From positions 248,001 to 312,000 of the forward strand of contig CALWES010000001.1 in NCBI GenBank assembly GCA_944377405.1: a stretch of 64,000 nucleotides of DNA, read 5' to 3'. Position 1 is the first letter of the stretch; each line of letters starts with the position of its first letter. The DNA comes from an uncultured Lachnospiraceae bacterium (lineage in GTDB: Bacteria; Bacillota; Clostridia; Lachnospirales; Lachnospiraceae). The notes under the pieces were generated by a model that made no database searches, had not been told where the DNA came from, and was given only the letters and a program-made list of their open reading frames with translations. This document shows positions 43,022-51,137 of this stretch, piece after piece. The translations under genes and the position numbers were made by a program.

Positions 43022-44396
43022 AGAGTCCTTTCTTATCCTCCAAAAGCTCAGTTACAAACCTTGATCTTTTCTGTGTCCTATTGTAGCGGCTCTTTGTGTA
43101 TAAAATGTGAAGGTTTTTCCGGGCTCTGGTCATGGCCACATAGAACATGCGCCGCTCCTCCTCCAGAGCCTCTCCCTTTCCGTTCTTCTTATGGGGCGTG
43201 ACCCCCTCGTTGGCATTCAGGATAAAGACGTGATCGAACTCCAGTCCCTTGGAGCCGTGGAAGGTCATCATCCGAAGACCCTCTCCCTCCTCCGACTTTC
43301 CCCTGTAGGGGATGCCCCTTTCCTTCAGGAATTCCGTAAGACGCAGCAGGTCTCCGTTGGTCCGGCCAAGGACAGCCACTTCTCCAAGGGGGACACCTCC
43401 GGAGCGCAGCTCCAGAAGCAGCCTGAGAAAGCCGCTGTATTCCGCCTCCTCCGTCTCATATTCCCGGATGAATACCCCCGACTCCCTGCTGCTTCCCGGA
43501 GACAGCTTCTTTTTGAAGCGGTTCCGGTTATGGCCGATGAGGGTCCCGGAGGCTTCGATGATCTGCCTTCCGGAACGGTAATTAAGTCCCAGAAGCAGGG
43601 TCCTGGACTTCGGGTAGTCCCTGGGGAATCCCAGCATGATCCCCGGATCCGAGCCCCGGAAGCCATAGATGCTCTGGTCGTCATCCCCCACGATAAACAG
43701 ATTGTTCCCTGGGTATGCCATAAGCCTCAGGATCCGGTACTGCAGGGCATTGATGTCCTGAAACTCATCCACCAGAAAATAGCGGAAGCGTCTCCGTTCC
43801 TCCAAAAGGACCTGGGGCTTCTCCTCAAAGAGCCTGAGACAAAGAAGCAGCATATCGTCAAAGTCCAGCTGTCCCATACTGCGCAGCGCCCTGTCATAGG
43901 ACCTGTAAAAGCGGAAAAAGCTCTCTGGTTCCAGAAAGCGGGGGCCTCCTGCCCTTTCCGGCCCTCCGCTGTTCTTGATCCTGCTGACCTCCGACAGCAA
44001 AAGCTCGGCAATGTCGTCCGTATAGACCAGGGGAAGGGCCGGATCGGAAAGGACCTTCCGGATAATAGCCTTCTGCAGGGAGGGCGTTACGATATTTGAC
44101 CCGGAAAATCCGCAGTGTTTTTTCAGGATGGAAAAAAAGACGGAATGAAAGGTGCCGAACACCGGGCTTCCCATCCGGGACTTCCCTGCAGCCCTTTGGT
44201 ACCGCTCCTCCATTTCCTTTGCAGCCGCCCTGGTAAAGGTGATCACCAGGATCTGCTCCGGCCCTGTTCCTGCAGAGATCAGGGCCTGGATCCGGTTTAC
44301 GATCACCGTGGTCTTGCCGCTTCCCGGGCCTGCCAGTACCATCATGGGTCCTTCTTTGTGTGAGATCGCGCGAAGCTGCGCCTGATTGAATGCCAT
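42990..44396 (-). CDS. Compact UvrD/Rep-type ATP-dependent DNA helicase
   Basis: Superfamily 1A helicase of 468 residues, much shorter than UvrD, Rep or PcrA (650-750). Motif Q region FNQAQLRAISH, motif I AGPGSGKTT, Ia ITFTRAAAKEM, II LVDEFQDINALQ, III VGDDDQSIYGFRG, IV LGLNYRSGRQI, V TFHGSKGLEFDHVF and VI VAMTRARKNLHIL are all present, so it should be active. The reduced length reflects small 1B and 2B insertions. A weak start context (no clear Shine-Dalgarno) precedes ATG 44396. Likely role in DNA repair or recombination; it heads a run with the response regulator and GIY-YIG gene. Confidence 0.88.
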   Translation of the reverse strand: MAFNQAQLRAISHKEGPMMVLAGPGSGKTTVIVNRIQALISAGTGPEQILVITFTRAAAKEMEERYQRAAGKSRMGSPVFGTFHSVFFSILKKHCGFSGSNIVTPSLQKAIIRKVLSDPALPLVYTDDIAELLLSEVSRIKNSGGPERAGGPRFLEPESFFRFYRSYDRALRSMGQLDFDDMLLLCLRLFEEKPQVLLEERRRFRYFLVDEFQDINALQYRILRLMAYPGNNLFIVGDDDQSIYGFRGSDPGIMLGFPRDYPKSRTLLLGLNYRSGRQIIEASGTLIGHNRNRFKKKLSPGSSRESGVFIREYETEEAEYSGFLRLLLELRSGGVPLGEVAVLGRTNGDLLRLTEFLKERGIPYRGKSEEGEGLRMMTFHGSKGLEFDHVFILNANEGVTPHKKNGKGEALEEERRMFYVAMTRARKNLHILYTKSRYNRTQKRSRFVTELLEDKKGLYGRFKGFGSR

Positions 44397-44408
44397 GGGA
44401 TAAGGATC

Positions 44409-44432
44409 GATCTGTGAAATGATCTGTGAAAT
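44409..44432. repeat. Tandem 12-bp repeat upstream of the helicase gene
   Basis: GATCTGTGAAAT occurs twice in direct succession, just upstream of the helicase start; possible protein-binding site. Confidence 0.5.
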
Positions 44433-44452
44433 GATAAAATGTGGATAAAAGA

Positions 44453-44487
44453 TGAAAAGGGCCCGGAAGCGGAAACCGCCCCCGGGC
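44453..44487 (-). terminator. Terminator of the CAP-domain protein gene
   Basis: GCCCGG-AA-GCGG pairs with CCGC-CC-CCGGGC around AAA, followed by TTTTC on the minus strand. Confidence 0.8.
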
Positions 44488-44521
44488 GCCGGAAAATGCT
44501 TTTAAAATACCCTGGTATGTC

Positions 44522-45448
44522 TTAGTCCTGCTTTGCTCCGATGAAAACGCTGTAGTACTGCATACCATCCTTAACGTAACAGCTTGCTCCGATGGAGTCG
44601 AAGCCGTAGCCGGATACATCCAGGATGAATTCCTTGTTGCTCTTGTCTTCTCCCTGGTCGTTCTTTGCGAACCAGTCAGCCACCGCTGCATCGGGAGATT
44701 CCACCTTCCAGGCAACGGACTCCGTGATCAGGATGTTTCTGCCGCTGGTAAAGCCCTGTCTCGCATCAGCGTCCACGGCAGTGACGGAGGAATCCGTCAT
44801 CATCCGGTCCGTTCCGCTTGCCTCAGCCATATAGTGCTTCTCCGGACGCACATAAAGATTCTGTCCGTCTTCGGAGTCTGCCACCTCCCCTGCGCGGATC
44901 TGGGCAGCCTTCATCAGGGACTCGTCCACCGCAAGGGCAGCCTTACCAGCCTCCTGGCGCTTTGCATTCAGGATGGAGATAAGCTCCGCAGCCTTCTCCG
45001 TATCATAGCCGTCCACTGCAGCGATCTCTGTCTCCTGGCTCTCCTGGACTGTCTCGGTTTCCTTTGACGCAGTGCTTTCTGCAGTCCCGGAGGAAGCCGC
45101 TTCCTTCCGTTCACCGGTCCATACGCCGTCCTTGTTTACCCAGTAGCCGTCCGGTGTATAGGTGTCGTAGAACATGGCTCCGTCCAGGGGATTGAAATAA
45201 TAGTCGTGGACCGCATCGGAGTTCTGCTCCTTGATGCTGTGCCAGCCGGTCACATAATGGCCGTCCTCCCCGACATAAAAATAGGAGCCGTTCTCTCCTT
45301 CGATCCATTCATTTTTTGCAAGACTTCCGTCCGGCTTTTCGAATTGCGTTCCTCCGCTGATCCACTGTCCCTCGGTCCTGGCATAAGCCGGGAAACAAAG
45401 GGCGGTACTGCAGAGGATACCCATCAGGGCGATTGAAGCTTTCTTCAT
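44522..45448 (-). CDS. Secreted CAP/SCP-domain protein with wall-binding repeats
   Basis: 308-residue exported protein. Signal peptide MKKASIALMGILCSTALCFPAYA; residues about 25-115 are CW-binding (YG-type) repeats (NEWIEGENGSYFYVGEDG, VTGWHSIKEQ, YWVNKDGVWTG); a Ser/Thr/Glu linker; then a CAP domain from about 155 (AAELISILNAKRQEAGKAAL, then AAQIRAGEVAD, NILITESVAW and YGFDSIGASCYVKDG). The usual CAP His residues are not all present, so catalysis is unlikely. Anchored noncovalently to the wall, as is the GLUG protein at 30464. A strong hairpin with a T tract stands between promoter region and start. AAGGAAG precedes the ATG. Confidence 0.85.
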   Translation of the reverse strand: MKKASIALMGILCSTALCFPAYARTEGQWISGGTQFEKPDGSLAKNEWIEGENGSYFYVGEDGHYVTGWHSIKEQNSDAVHDYYFNPLDGAMFYDTYTPDGYWVNKDGVWTGERKEAASSGTAESTASKETETVQESQETEIAAVDGYDTEKAAELISILNAKRQEAGKAALAVDESLMKAAQIRAGEVADSEDGQNLYVRPEKHYMAEASGTDRMMTDSSVTAVDADARQGFTSGRNILITESVAWKVESPDAAVADWFAKNDQGEDKSNKEFILDVSGYGFDSIGASCYVKDGMQYYSVFIGAKQD

Positions 45449-45465
45449 ATATCTTCCTTCTTACT

Positions 45466-45513
45466 CAAAAAAATATGATTACCGCATACAAGTCCGTATC
45501 ACGGTAATCATAT
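45466..45513 (-). promoter_or_regulatory. Strong terminator-like dyad in the leader of the CAP protein gene
   Basis: Perfect 12-bp arms ATATGATTACCG (45473-45484) and CGGTAATCATAT (45502-45513), with a further ATAC/GTAT pair inside, followed on the minus strand by seven Ts. It lies 18 bp upstream of the start codon, so it looks like a transcription attenuator; an operator is the alternative. Confidence 0.72.
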
Positions 45514-45572
45514 CATACTCCGGACCTTTAGTCTTTAAAACTGTCCGTATTGTTTCCTTACGATTTTTTTAA

Positions 45573-45597
45573 AATCCCCTTTTCCATCATAGGGATT
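45573..45597 (-). terminator. Probable gltX terminator
   Basis: AATCCC/GGGATT stem with a 13-base loop over the gltX stop codon, followed by TTAAAAAAA on the minus strand; weak. Confidence 0.4.
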
Positions 45598-47053
45598 ACA
45601 GGCCGGCTGCGGAAAGTTTTTCAATAGCAGCGTCGATACGGCGCAGGGATTCTTCCTTTCCAAGGACATCCAGGATCTCCGTGGCACCGGCAGGGGTGGT
45701 CTCCTTACCGGAAAGAGCCGTTCTGATGGGCCACATGATGTAGCCGGTCTTATAGCCCTTTTCCTCTCCGTACTTTTTCAGCATCTCGAAGAGGGCATCG
45801 TTGGAAAAGTCCTCCTGAGCCTCCAGCAGGGGCCGTACGTCCTTAAGAAGAGCAAGGCCCTTTTCCGGATCCGTCTTCATCTTCTTATGGTTATACATGG
45901 AGACATCGTATTCCGGCACCTCCTGGAAGAAGTCCACATGGGCCTCGATATCCGGGAACACCTCGATTCTGGTCTTTACCATGGCTGCGATCTTCCTCAG
46001 ATCCAGGGGACGGCTGATGACCTTTTTCAGATAGGGCTCCGCCATGGTATAGAAACGCTCGAAGTCCATCTTCTTGATGTATTCTCCGTTCATCCAGCGC
46101 AGCTTCACCATGTCGAACACGGCAGGGCTCTTGGAGATACGGTGATAATCGAATTCCTTTACCAGCTCCTCCAGGGTGAACATCTCCTCATCGGACTCCG
46201 GAGACCAGCCCAGAAGTGCCACGAAATTCACCACAGCCTCCGGCAGGAAGCCCTGGTCCACCAGATCCTCAAAGGAGGAATGGCCGCTGCGCTTGGAAAG
46301 CTTCTTGTGGTTCTCGTCCGTGATCAGCGGGCAGTGAACATAAACCGGTACCTCCCAGCCAAAGGCGTCATAGAGACGGTTGTACTTCGGGGCGGAGGAC
46401 AGGTATTCATTTCCCCTTACCACGTGGGTGATTCCCATCAGATGGTCGTCCACCACATTGGCAAAGTTATAGGTGGGAAAGCCATCGGACTTGATCAGGA
46501 CCATGTCGTCCAGCTCAGCATTGTCCACGGTGATGTCTCCGTAAAGCTCGTCGTGGAAGGTGGTGGTGCCTTCCCGCGGGTTATTCTGACGGATCACATA
46601 GGGCATGCCTTTTTTCAGGTTCTCTTCCACTTCCTCCCTGGAAAGGGACAGGCAGTGCTTATCGTACTGCATGATCTCCTCGCCGTTTACGGTCTTCTTC
46701 AGGGACTCCAGACGCTCCTGGGTGCAGAAGCAGTAATAGGCCTCACCCTTCTCCACCAGCATCTTTGCATACTTCAGATAGATCCCCTGGGCCTGACGTT
46801 CAGACTGTACATAGGGGCCGCAGCCTCCGTCCTTGTCCGGTCCTTCATCGTGGATCAGTCCCGTTTCCTGAAGGGTCCGGTTGATGATGTCAACGGCTCC
46901 CTCCACCTCACGTTCCTGGTCCGTATCCTCGATGCGAAGGAGGAAATCTCCTCCCTCATGCTTGGCGATCAGATAGGCATAAAGCGCCGTTCTCAGGTTT
47001 CCCACATGCATCCGCCCTGTGGGAGAGGGCGCGTAACGTGTACGAATTTTCAT
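45596..47053 (-). CDS. gltX: Glutamyl-tRNA synthetase
   Basis: Class I synthetase charging tRNA-Glu, 485 residues. The HIGH motif appears as [20 protein letters not shown] and the KMSKS loop as [25 protein letters not shown] and [14 protein letters not shown] segments are typical. A discriminating C-terminal anticodon-binding domain ends [16 protein letters not shown]. It starts 16 bp after the M14 peptidase stop and lies in a pnp-M14-gltX run. Whether the enzyme also charges tRNA-Gln (with GatCAB) is likely in this group but not shown here. Confidence 0.96.
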   Translation of the reverse strand: MKIRTRYAPSPTGRMHVGNLRTALYAYLIAKHEGGDFLLRIEDTDQEREVEGAVDIINRTLQETGLIHDEGPDKDGGCGPYVQSERQAQGIYLKYAKMLVEKGEAYYCFCTQERLESLKKTVNGEEIMQYDKHCLSLSREEVEENLKKGMPYVIRQNNPREGTTTFHDELYGDITVDNAELDDMVLIKSDGFPTYNFANVVDDHLMGITHVVRGNEYLSSAPKYNRLYDAFGWEVPVYVHCPLITDENHKKLSKRSGHSSFEDLVDQGFLPEAVVNFVALLGWSPESDEEMFTLEELVKEFDYHRISKSPAVFDMVKLRWMNGEYIKKMDFERFYTMAEPYLKKVISRPLDLRKIAAMVKTRIEVFPDIEAHVDFFQEVPEYDVSMYNHKKMKTDPEKGLALLKDVRPLLEAQEDFSNDALFEMLKKYGEEKGYKTGYIMWPIRTALSGKETTPAGATEILDVLGKEESLRRIDAAIEKLSAAGL

Positions 47054-47069
47054 GATTTGCTCCTATTTG

Positions 47070-48299
47070 TTATTTTCCCTTTTCCTTTGCCCATTTCATG
47101 GTATAGAAGGGCACGAACTTGTTCTGGGCCCAGATCTCGTTCATCTCAGAAGCGGGCACCGGAGCCTCCGTTCTTCCCACCTCCAGGGTCACGGAGGTGG
47201 AGGGATTCTGGTTCAGCTGCACATAGTCCTTGAAGCCGCCGCCCCCTGAAGAGTAGGCCAGCTGATAGCCTGTCAGGGCGCTGAGATTGTGGGCCAGATC
47301 CCTGGAATGCTCCCGCAGCTTGTTATGCTCGATGTCCCAGTAGATCACATTTCCCATGGAGTGGTAGTTGACCACTGCCTTGAAGTCATGGGAGCTGTAA
47401 AGGGACATCAGGGCCTTTGTCTCCGGCTCGGAACCGGCATAGGGTCCCTTATAGCCGCTGTAGGAGCCCTGAATGGCAGTTCCCGAAGCAGTATCCCATG
47501 CTGCAGGGAAGTTCTGGTTCAGGTCCACGCCTGCCGCATTGGCCTTGAATCTGCGGCAGTACTCTCCGAACTCATAGGAGGTACGCTGGTTGCTCAGGTC
47601 ATACTGGTAGGCTGTGCTGATATTGTTCTGCAGCTGCTGGGAGGAAAGGGCTCCTGATCCCAGCTGGCTGATTGTGACACCGTCAGGGTTTACCATGGGG
47701 ACATAACGGATGCAGACCTGGGAAAACCAGTCTGAGAGAGGTCTTCCGTCAAAGGATCCGTTCTGTTCCCAGGCATAAAGCATATATTCTACCTGCTTCA
47801 TGGCAAGATTGGCGGTGATGTGTTCCCTGGCATGGATGGCCGCCGTAAAGAGCACCTGTACGGAGGCATTGGGGTCTCCCATGACGATCTCATAGATATC
47901 CCTTCCGTCCCGGCTCTTTCCGATGCTGTGATAGCTCATCTTCCCCCTGTATTTCTGGGAGAGCACATCCATATCATGGAACATATAATCGTAGGTATAG
48001 TTGTCCACGGTCTTTACCACCGGGTCCGCCACTTCCATCTCCGAGGCGGCGGTGCAGCCTGCAGGTACCAGGGAGGAAACCGTCATGCCTCCCAGACCCA
48101 GACCTCCGGTGGAGGCATAGTCTGCCGCGTCCAGGCTTACGCCGCTGTCAGGGGCACCGGCGGACAGACCGACGCCGGGTCCCTGCTGGACCCCGGCGCC
48201 TCCTGAATAATATACATCTGCAGCCGCAGGGAAGCCTGCGGGGATGCTGAGGCATCCCGCAAGGACCAGGGCCGCATATCTCTTCCACTGTTTCTTCAT
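47070..48299 (-). CDS. Secreted M14 zinc carboxypeptidase
   Basis: 409-residue exported peptidase. Signal peptide MKKQWKRYAALVLAGCLSIP...AAA; the N-terminal 90 residues form a Gly/Ala-rich pro-like segment. The M14 domain follows: zinc ligands in AAIHAREHITANL, substrate residues in RYVPMVNPDGV, NLN-like VDLNQNFPAAWD, third ligand NYHSMGNVIYW, and catalytic Glu in TSVTLEVGR. YSIGKSRDGRDIYEI-type region supports the gamma-D-glutamyl-diamino-acid peptidase group, which cuts wall peptides; dietary peptides are an alternative substrate. 36 bp after pnp, 16 bp before gltX. Confidence 0.9.
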   Translation of the reverse strand: MKKQWKRYAALVLAGCLSIPAGFPAAADVYYSGGAGVQQGPGVGLSAGAPDSGVSLDAADYASTGGLGLGGMTVSSLVPAGCTAASEMEVADPVVKTVDNYTYDYMFHDMDVLSQKYRGKMSYHSIGKSRDGRDIYEIVMGDPNASVQVLFTAAIHAREHITANLAMKQVEYMLYAWEQNGSFDGRPLSDWFSQVCIRYVPMVNPDGVTISQLGSGALSSQQLQNNISTAYQYDLSNQRTSYEFGEYCRRFKANAAGVDLNQNFPAAWDTASGTAIQGSYSGYKGPYAGSEPETKALMSLYSSHDFKAVVNYHSMGNVIYWDIEHNKLREHSRDLAHNLSALTGYQLAYSSGGGGFKDYVQLNQNPSTSVTLEVGRTEAPVPASEMNEIWAQNKFVPFYTMKWAKEKGK

Positions 48300-48335
48300 T
48301 ATCTGTTTCTGTTTATCCTGCTATGACGGAAGGGA

Positions 48336-50528
48336 TCAATCCTCGGAATGGCCCTCGCCGTCCCTGTGATCGTTTTTCCTCTTTCTCCAGGTTCCGTTGA
48401 TGTCGGAGGGACGCATGGACAGGTCGATCTTTCCGCCGATCTTATCCACCTTGATCACCTTCACGGTAACCTCGTCTCCCAGCTTCACCACATCCTCTAC
48501 CTTGCCCACACGGCTGTCAGCAAGCTTGGAGATATGGATCAGGCCCTTCTTGTTGGGAGCAAGCTCCACCTGGGCGCCGAAGGAAAGGATGTTGACTACC
48601 TTTCCGGTCATGATCATACCCACCTCGATCTCCCGAACGATGTTCTCGATGATCTCGATGGCCTTTTCAATCATTGCCTGATCCGTACCGCATACGGATA
48701 CCCGTCCGTCATCCTCGATGTCAATGGATACGCCGGTCTCCTCAATAATCTTGTTGATGACCTTACCCTGCTTTCCTACAACATCTCCGATCTTTGCAGG
48801 ATCGATGTTGATGGAGGTGATCTTCGGTGCATACTTGGAAAGCTCCGGTCTCGGCTCGGAGATCACCGGTGCCATGATCTCGTCCATGATGTAGAGACGT
48901 GCCTCATGGGTGCGGTGGATGGCCTCCTCCACGATGGGTCTTGTAAGGCCGTGGATCTTGATATCCATCTGGATGGCGGTGATGCCCTTCTTGGTTCCTG
49001 CCACCTTGAAGTCCATGTCTCCGAAGAAGTCCTCCAGGCCCTGGATATCCGTCAGGACGATATAATCGTCATCCGTGTCGCCGGTAACCAGGCCGCAGGA
49101 GATACCTGCAACAGCTGCCTTGATGGGCACGCCTGCCGCCATAAGGGACAGGGAGGAAGCACATACGGAGGCCTGGGAGGTGGAGCCGTTGGACTCCATG
49201 GTCTCGGAAACCGTACGGATCGCATAGGGGAACTCATCCTCGCTGGGCAGCACCGGGATCAGGGCCTTCTCGGCAAGGGCGCCGTGGCCAATCTCTCTTC
49301 TTCCCGGTCCTCTGGATACCTTGGTCTCTCCAACGGAATAGGAGGGGAAGTTATAGTTATGCATATAGCGCTTGGAGGTGATGTTCTCGTCCAGTCCGTC
49401 GATCTTCTGAGCGTCGGACAGGGGAGCCAGGGTGCAGATATTGAGGATCTGGGTCTGGCCTCTGGTAAACATGCCGGAGCCGTGTACTCTGGGAAGTACG
49501 TCCACCTCCGCTGCCAGCGGACGGATCTCGCTGATGGCACGGCCGTCAGGACGCTTGTGATCCCGGAGGATCATCTTCCTTACGGTCTTCTTCTCATACT
49601 GATAGATGGCGTCGCCCAGGAGTCCCAGCCACTCTTCGTTGTCGGCGAATTTCTCCTTCAGGCGGTCCGTGATAGCATCGATGTTCTTATCTCTCTGCTG
49701 CTTGTCGTCACAGAAAACAGCCTCTTCCATCTCCTCCTGGGGAACCTCGGCCCGGATCGCTGCAAAGAGCTCCTCCGGAACTGCGCAGGACTGATAGCTG
49801 TGCTTCGGCTTTCCTACCTCGGCTACGATCTGATCCATCCAGGCGATGATCTTCTGGTTCACCTCATGGGCCTTGTAAATGGCGTCGATCATCACCTCGT
49901 CCGTCACCTCATTGGCGCCGGCCTCGATCATGATCACCTTGTCCCTGGTGGATGCCACCGTAAGCGCCAGGTCGGATACCTGCTTCTGGTCGTTGGTGGG
50001 GTTCATGATGAGCTCGCCGTTGATCAGTCCCACATTGGTTGCAGCGCAGGGGCCGTCAAAGGGGATATCGGAGATAGCGGTAGCCAGGGAAGCACCGATC
50101 ATGGCGGTCACCTCCGGTGAGCACTCCGGATCCACGGAAAGTACCAGATTATTTAAGGTAACGTCGTTTCTGTAATCCTTGGGGAACAGAGGACGCATGG
50201 GACGGTCAATGACACGGGAGGTAAGGATGGCATGCTCGCTGGGCTTTCCCTCTCTCTTGTTGAAGCCTCCGGGGATCTTGCCCACTGCATAAAGCTTCTC
50301 TTCATATTCCACGCTCAGCGGGAAAAAATCGATACCCTCTCTCGGCTCCTTGGAAGCCGTAGCGGTACAAAGCACTGTCGTATCTCCATAATGCATGAAC
50401 GCAGCGCCGTTGGCCTGGGCTGCGACTCTGCCGATATCCACGGAAAGGGTCCTGCCGCACAGGTCCATGGAATAAGTCTTATACTCTCTGTTCAAAGGCT
50501 TTGAGTATGTGTTGAATTCATCGTACAT
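48336..50528 (-). CDS. pnp: Polynucleotide phosphorylase
   Basis: Phosphorolytic 3'-5' exoribonuclease, trimeric. About 730 residues: first RNase PH domain from YSMDLCGRTLSVDIGRVAAQ, helical linker, second RNase PH domain with DHKRPDGRAISEIRPL and RREIGHGALAEKAL, KH domain (IGDVVGKQGKVINKIIEETG) and S1 domain (GMIMTGKVVNILSFGAQVEL). Of two neighbouring ATGs, the one at 50528 has GGAAGG eight bases upstream and is preferred. It follows rpsO, but a terminator and a separate promoter lie between. Confidence 0.97.
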   Translation of the reverse strand: MYDEFNTYSKPLNREYKTYSMDLCGRTLSVDIGRVAAQANGAAFMHYGDTTVLCTATASKEPREGIDFFPLSVEYEEKLYAVGKIPGGFNKREGKPSEHAILTSRVIDRPMRPLFPKDYRNDVTLNNLVLSVDPECSPEVTAMIGASLATAISDIPFDGPCAATNVGLINGELIMNPTNDQKQVSDLALTVASTRDKVIMIEAGANEVTDEVMIDAIYKAHEVNQKIIAWMDQIVAEVGKPKHSYQSCAVPEELFAAIRAEVPQEEMEEAVFCDDKQQRDKNIDAITDRLKEKFADNEEWLGLLGDAIYQYEKKTVRKMILRDHKRPDGRAISEIRPLAAEVDVLPRVHGSGMFTRGQTQILNICTLAPLSDAQKIDGLDENITSKRYMHNYNFPSYSVGETKVSRGPGRREIGHGALAEKALIPVLPSEDEFPYAIRTVSETMESNGSTSQASVCASSLSLMAAGVPIKAAVAGISCGLVTGDTDDDYIVLTDIQGLEDFFGDMDFKVAGTKKGITAIQMDIKIHGLTRPIVEEAIHRTHEARLYIMDEIMAPVISEPRPELSKYAPKITSINIDPAKIGDVVGKQGKVINKIIEETGVSIDIEDDGRVSVCGTDQAMIEKAIEIIENIVREIEVGMIMTGKVVNILSFGAQVELAPNKKGLIHISKLADSRVGKVEDVVKLGDEVTVKVIKVDKIGGKIDLSMRPSDINGTWRKRKNDHRDGEGHSED

Positions 50529-50597
50529 GATCATTTCCTTCCTTCCCCGCTACAGGGGGATCTGCTATACTAACTCTTCTAAACATAGTCCTTTCCT

Positions 50598-50625
50598 ATT
50601 TTACCCGTTTTATGGAGATTTACAA
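50598..50625 (-). promoter_or_regulatory. Probable pnp promoter
   Basis: TTGTAA (complement of 50620-50625), 16 bp, TAAAAT (complement of 50598-50603). A CCCC/GGGG hairpin lies in the leader just before the ribosome site. Confidence 0.5.
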
Positions 50626-50666
50626 GAGCTTTTTTCCTTAAGATAAAGGGAATTCTTTCCCGGATA

Positions 50667-50707
50667 CAAAAACAGGACCCGCCTTCCGGCAGATCCCGCT
50701 TTCCTGT
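50667..50707 (-). terminator. Terminator of rpsO
   Basis: ACAGGA/TCCTGT outer stem with inner CTGCC-GGAA-GGCGG pairing, followed by five Ts on the minus strand. Confidence 0.75.
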
Positions 50708-50731
50708 GTGTCATTTTTTGTAAGGATTCAA

Positions 50732-50998
50732 TTACTTACGGATACCAAGCTTGGCAATAAGCTCTCTGTAGCCGTTCAGATTCTTCTTTGCAAGGTAATC
50801 AAGAAGACCTCTTCTGCGTCCAACCATCATCAGAAGTCCTCTTCTGGAGTGATGATCCTTCGGGTTCTTCTTCAGATGCTCGGTGAGCTCGTTGATTCTC
50901 TCCGTAAGAACAGCGATCTGAACCTCCGGTGAACCGGTGTCCCCTTCCTTACGGCCATAGTTCTTCATGATTTCCTGCTTTTTCTCTTTAGCGATCAT
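50732..50998 (-). CDS. rpsO: 30S ribosomal protein S15
   Basis: 88-residue primary 16S rRNA-binding protein of the small subunit platform. Hallmark [22 protein letters not shown] and [23 protein letters not shown] are intact. AGGAGG is eight bases before [10 protein letters not shown]. It has its own promoter and a leader of about 100 nt, the usual place for S15 translational autoregulation. Confidence 0.98.
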   Translation of the reverse strand: MIAKEKKQEIMKNYGRKEGDTGSPEVQIAVLTERINELTEHLKKNPKDHHSRRGLLMMVGRRRGLLDYLAKKNLNGYRELIAKLGIRK

Positions 50999-51108
50999 TC
51001 TGGTTTCCTCCTAAATATACTCAGGAAGGGCCCTGCCCCTCCAACTTACCTCCGACAAAGTCTCCGGTGGAGTGCCTGAAAACCGTGCCGTGGCGTCACA
51101 ACTATGTA
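50999..51108 (-). promoter_or_regulatory. rpsO leader, possible S15 autoregulatory element
   Basis: About 100 nt between promoter and start, GC-rich with short hairpins (CTCC-ACC-GGAG and GGGC-AGG-GCCC). S15 leaders in Firmicutes often bind S15; the match here is by position only. Confidence 0.4.
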
Positions 51109-51137
51109 ATAATATCATGTAGTCTGCAAATTTGCAA
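51109..51137 (-). promoter_or_regulatory. rpsO promoter
   Basis: TTGCAA (complement of 51132-51137), 17 bp, TATTAT (complement of 51109-51114), overlapping the end of the truB-ribF gene. Confidence 0.75.

Noticed and set aside
48348..50120. 590-codon plus-strand frame
   Set aside because: Complement of pnp; no family motif and no ribosome site.
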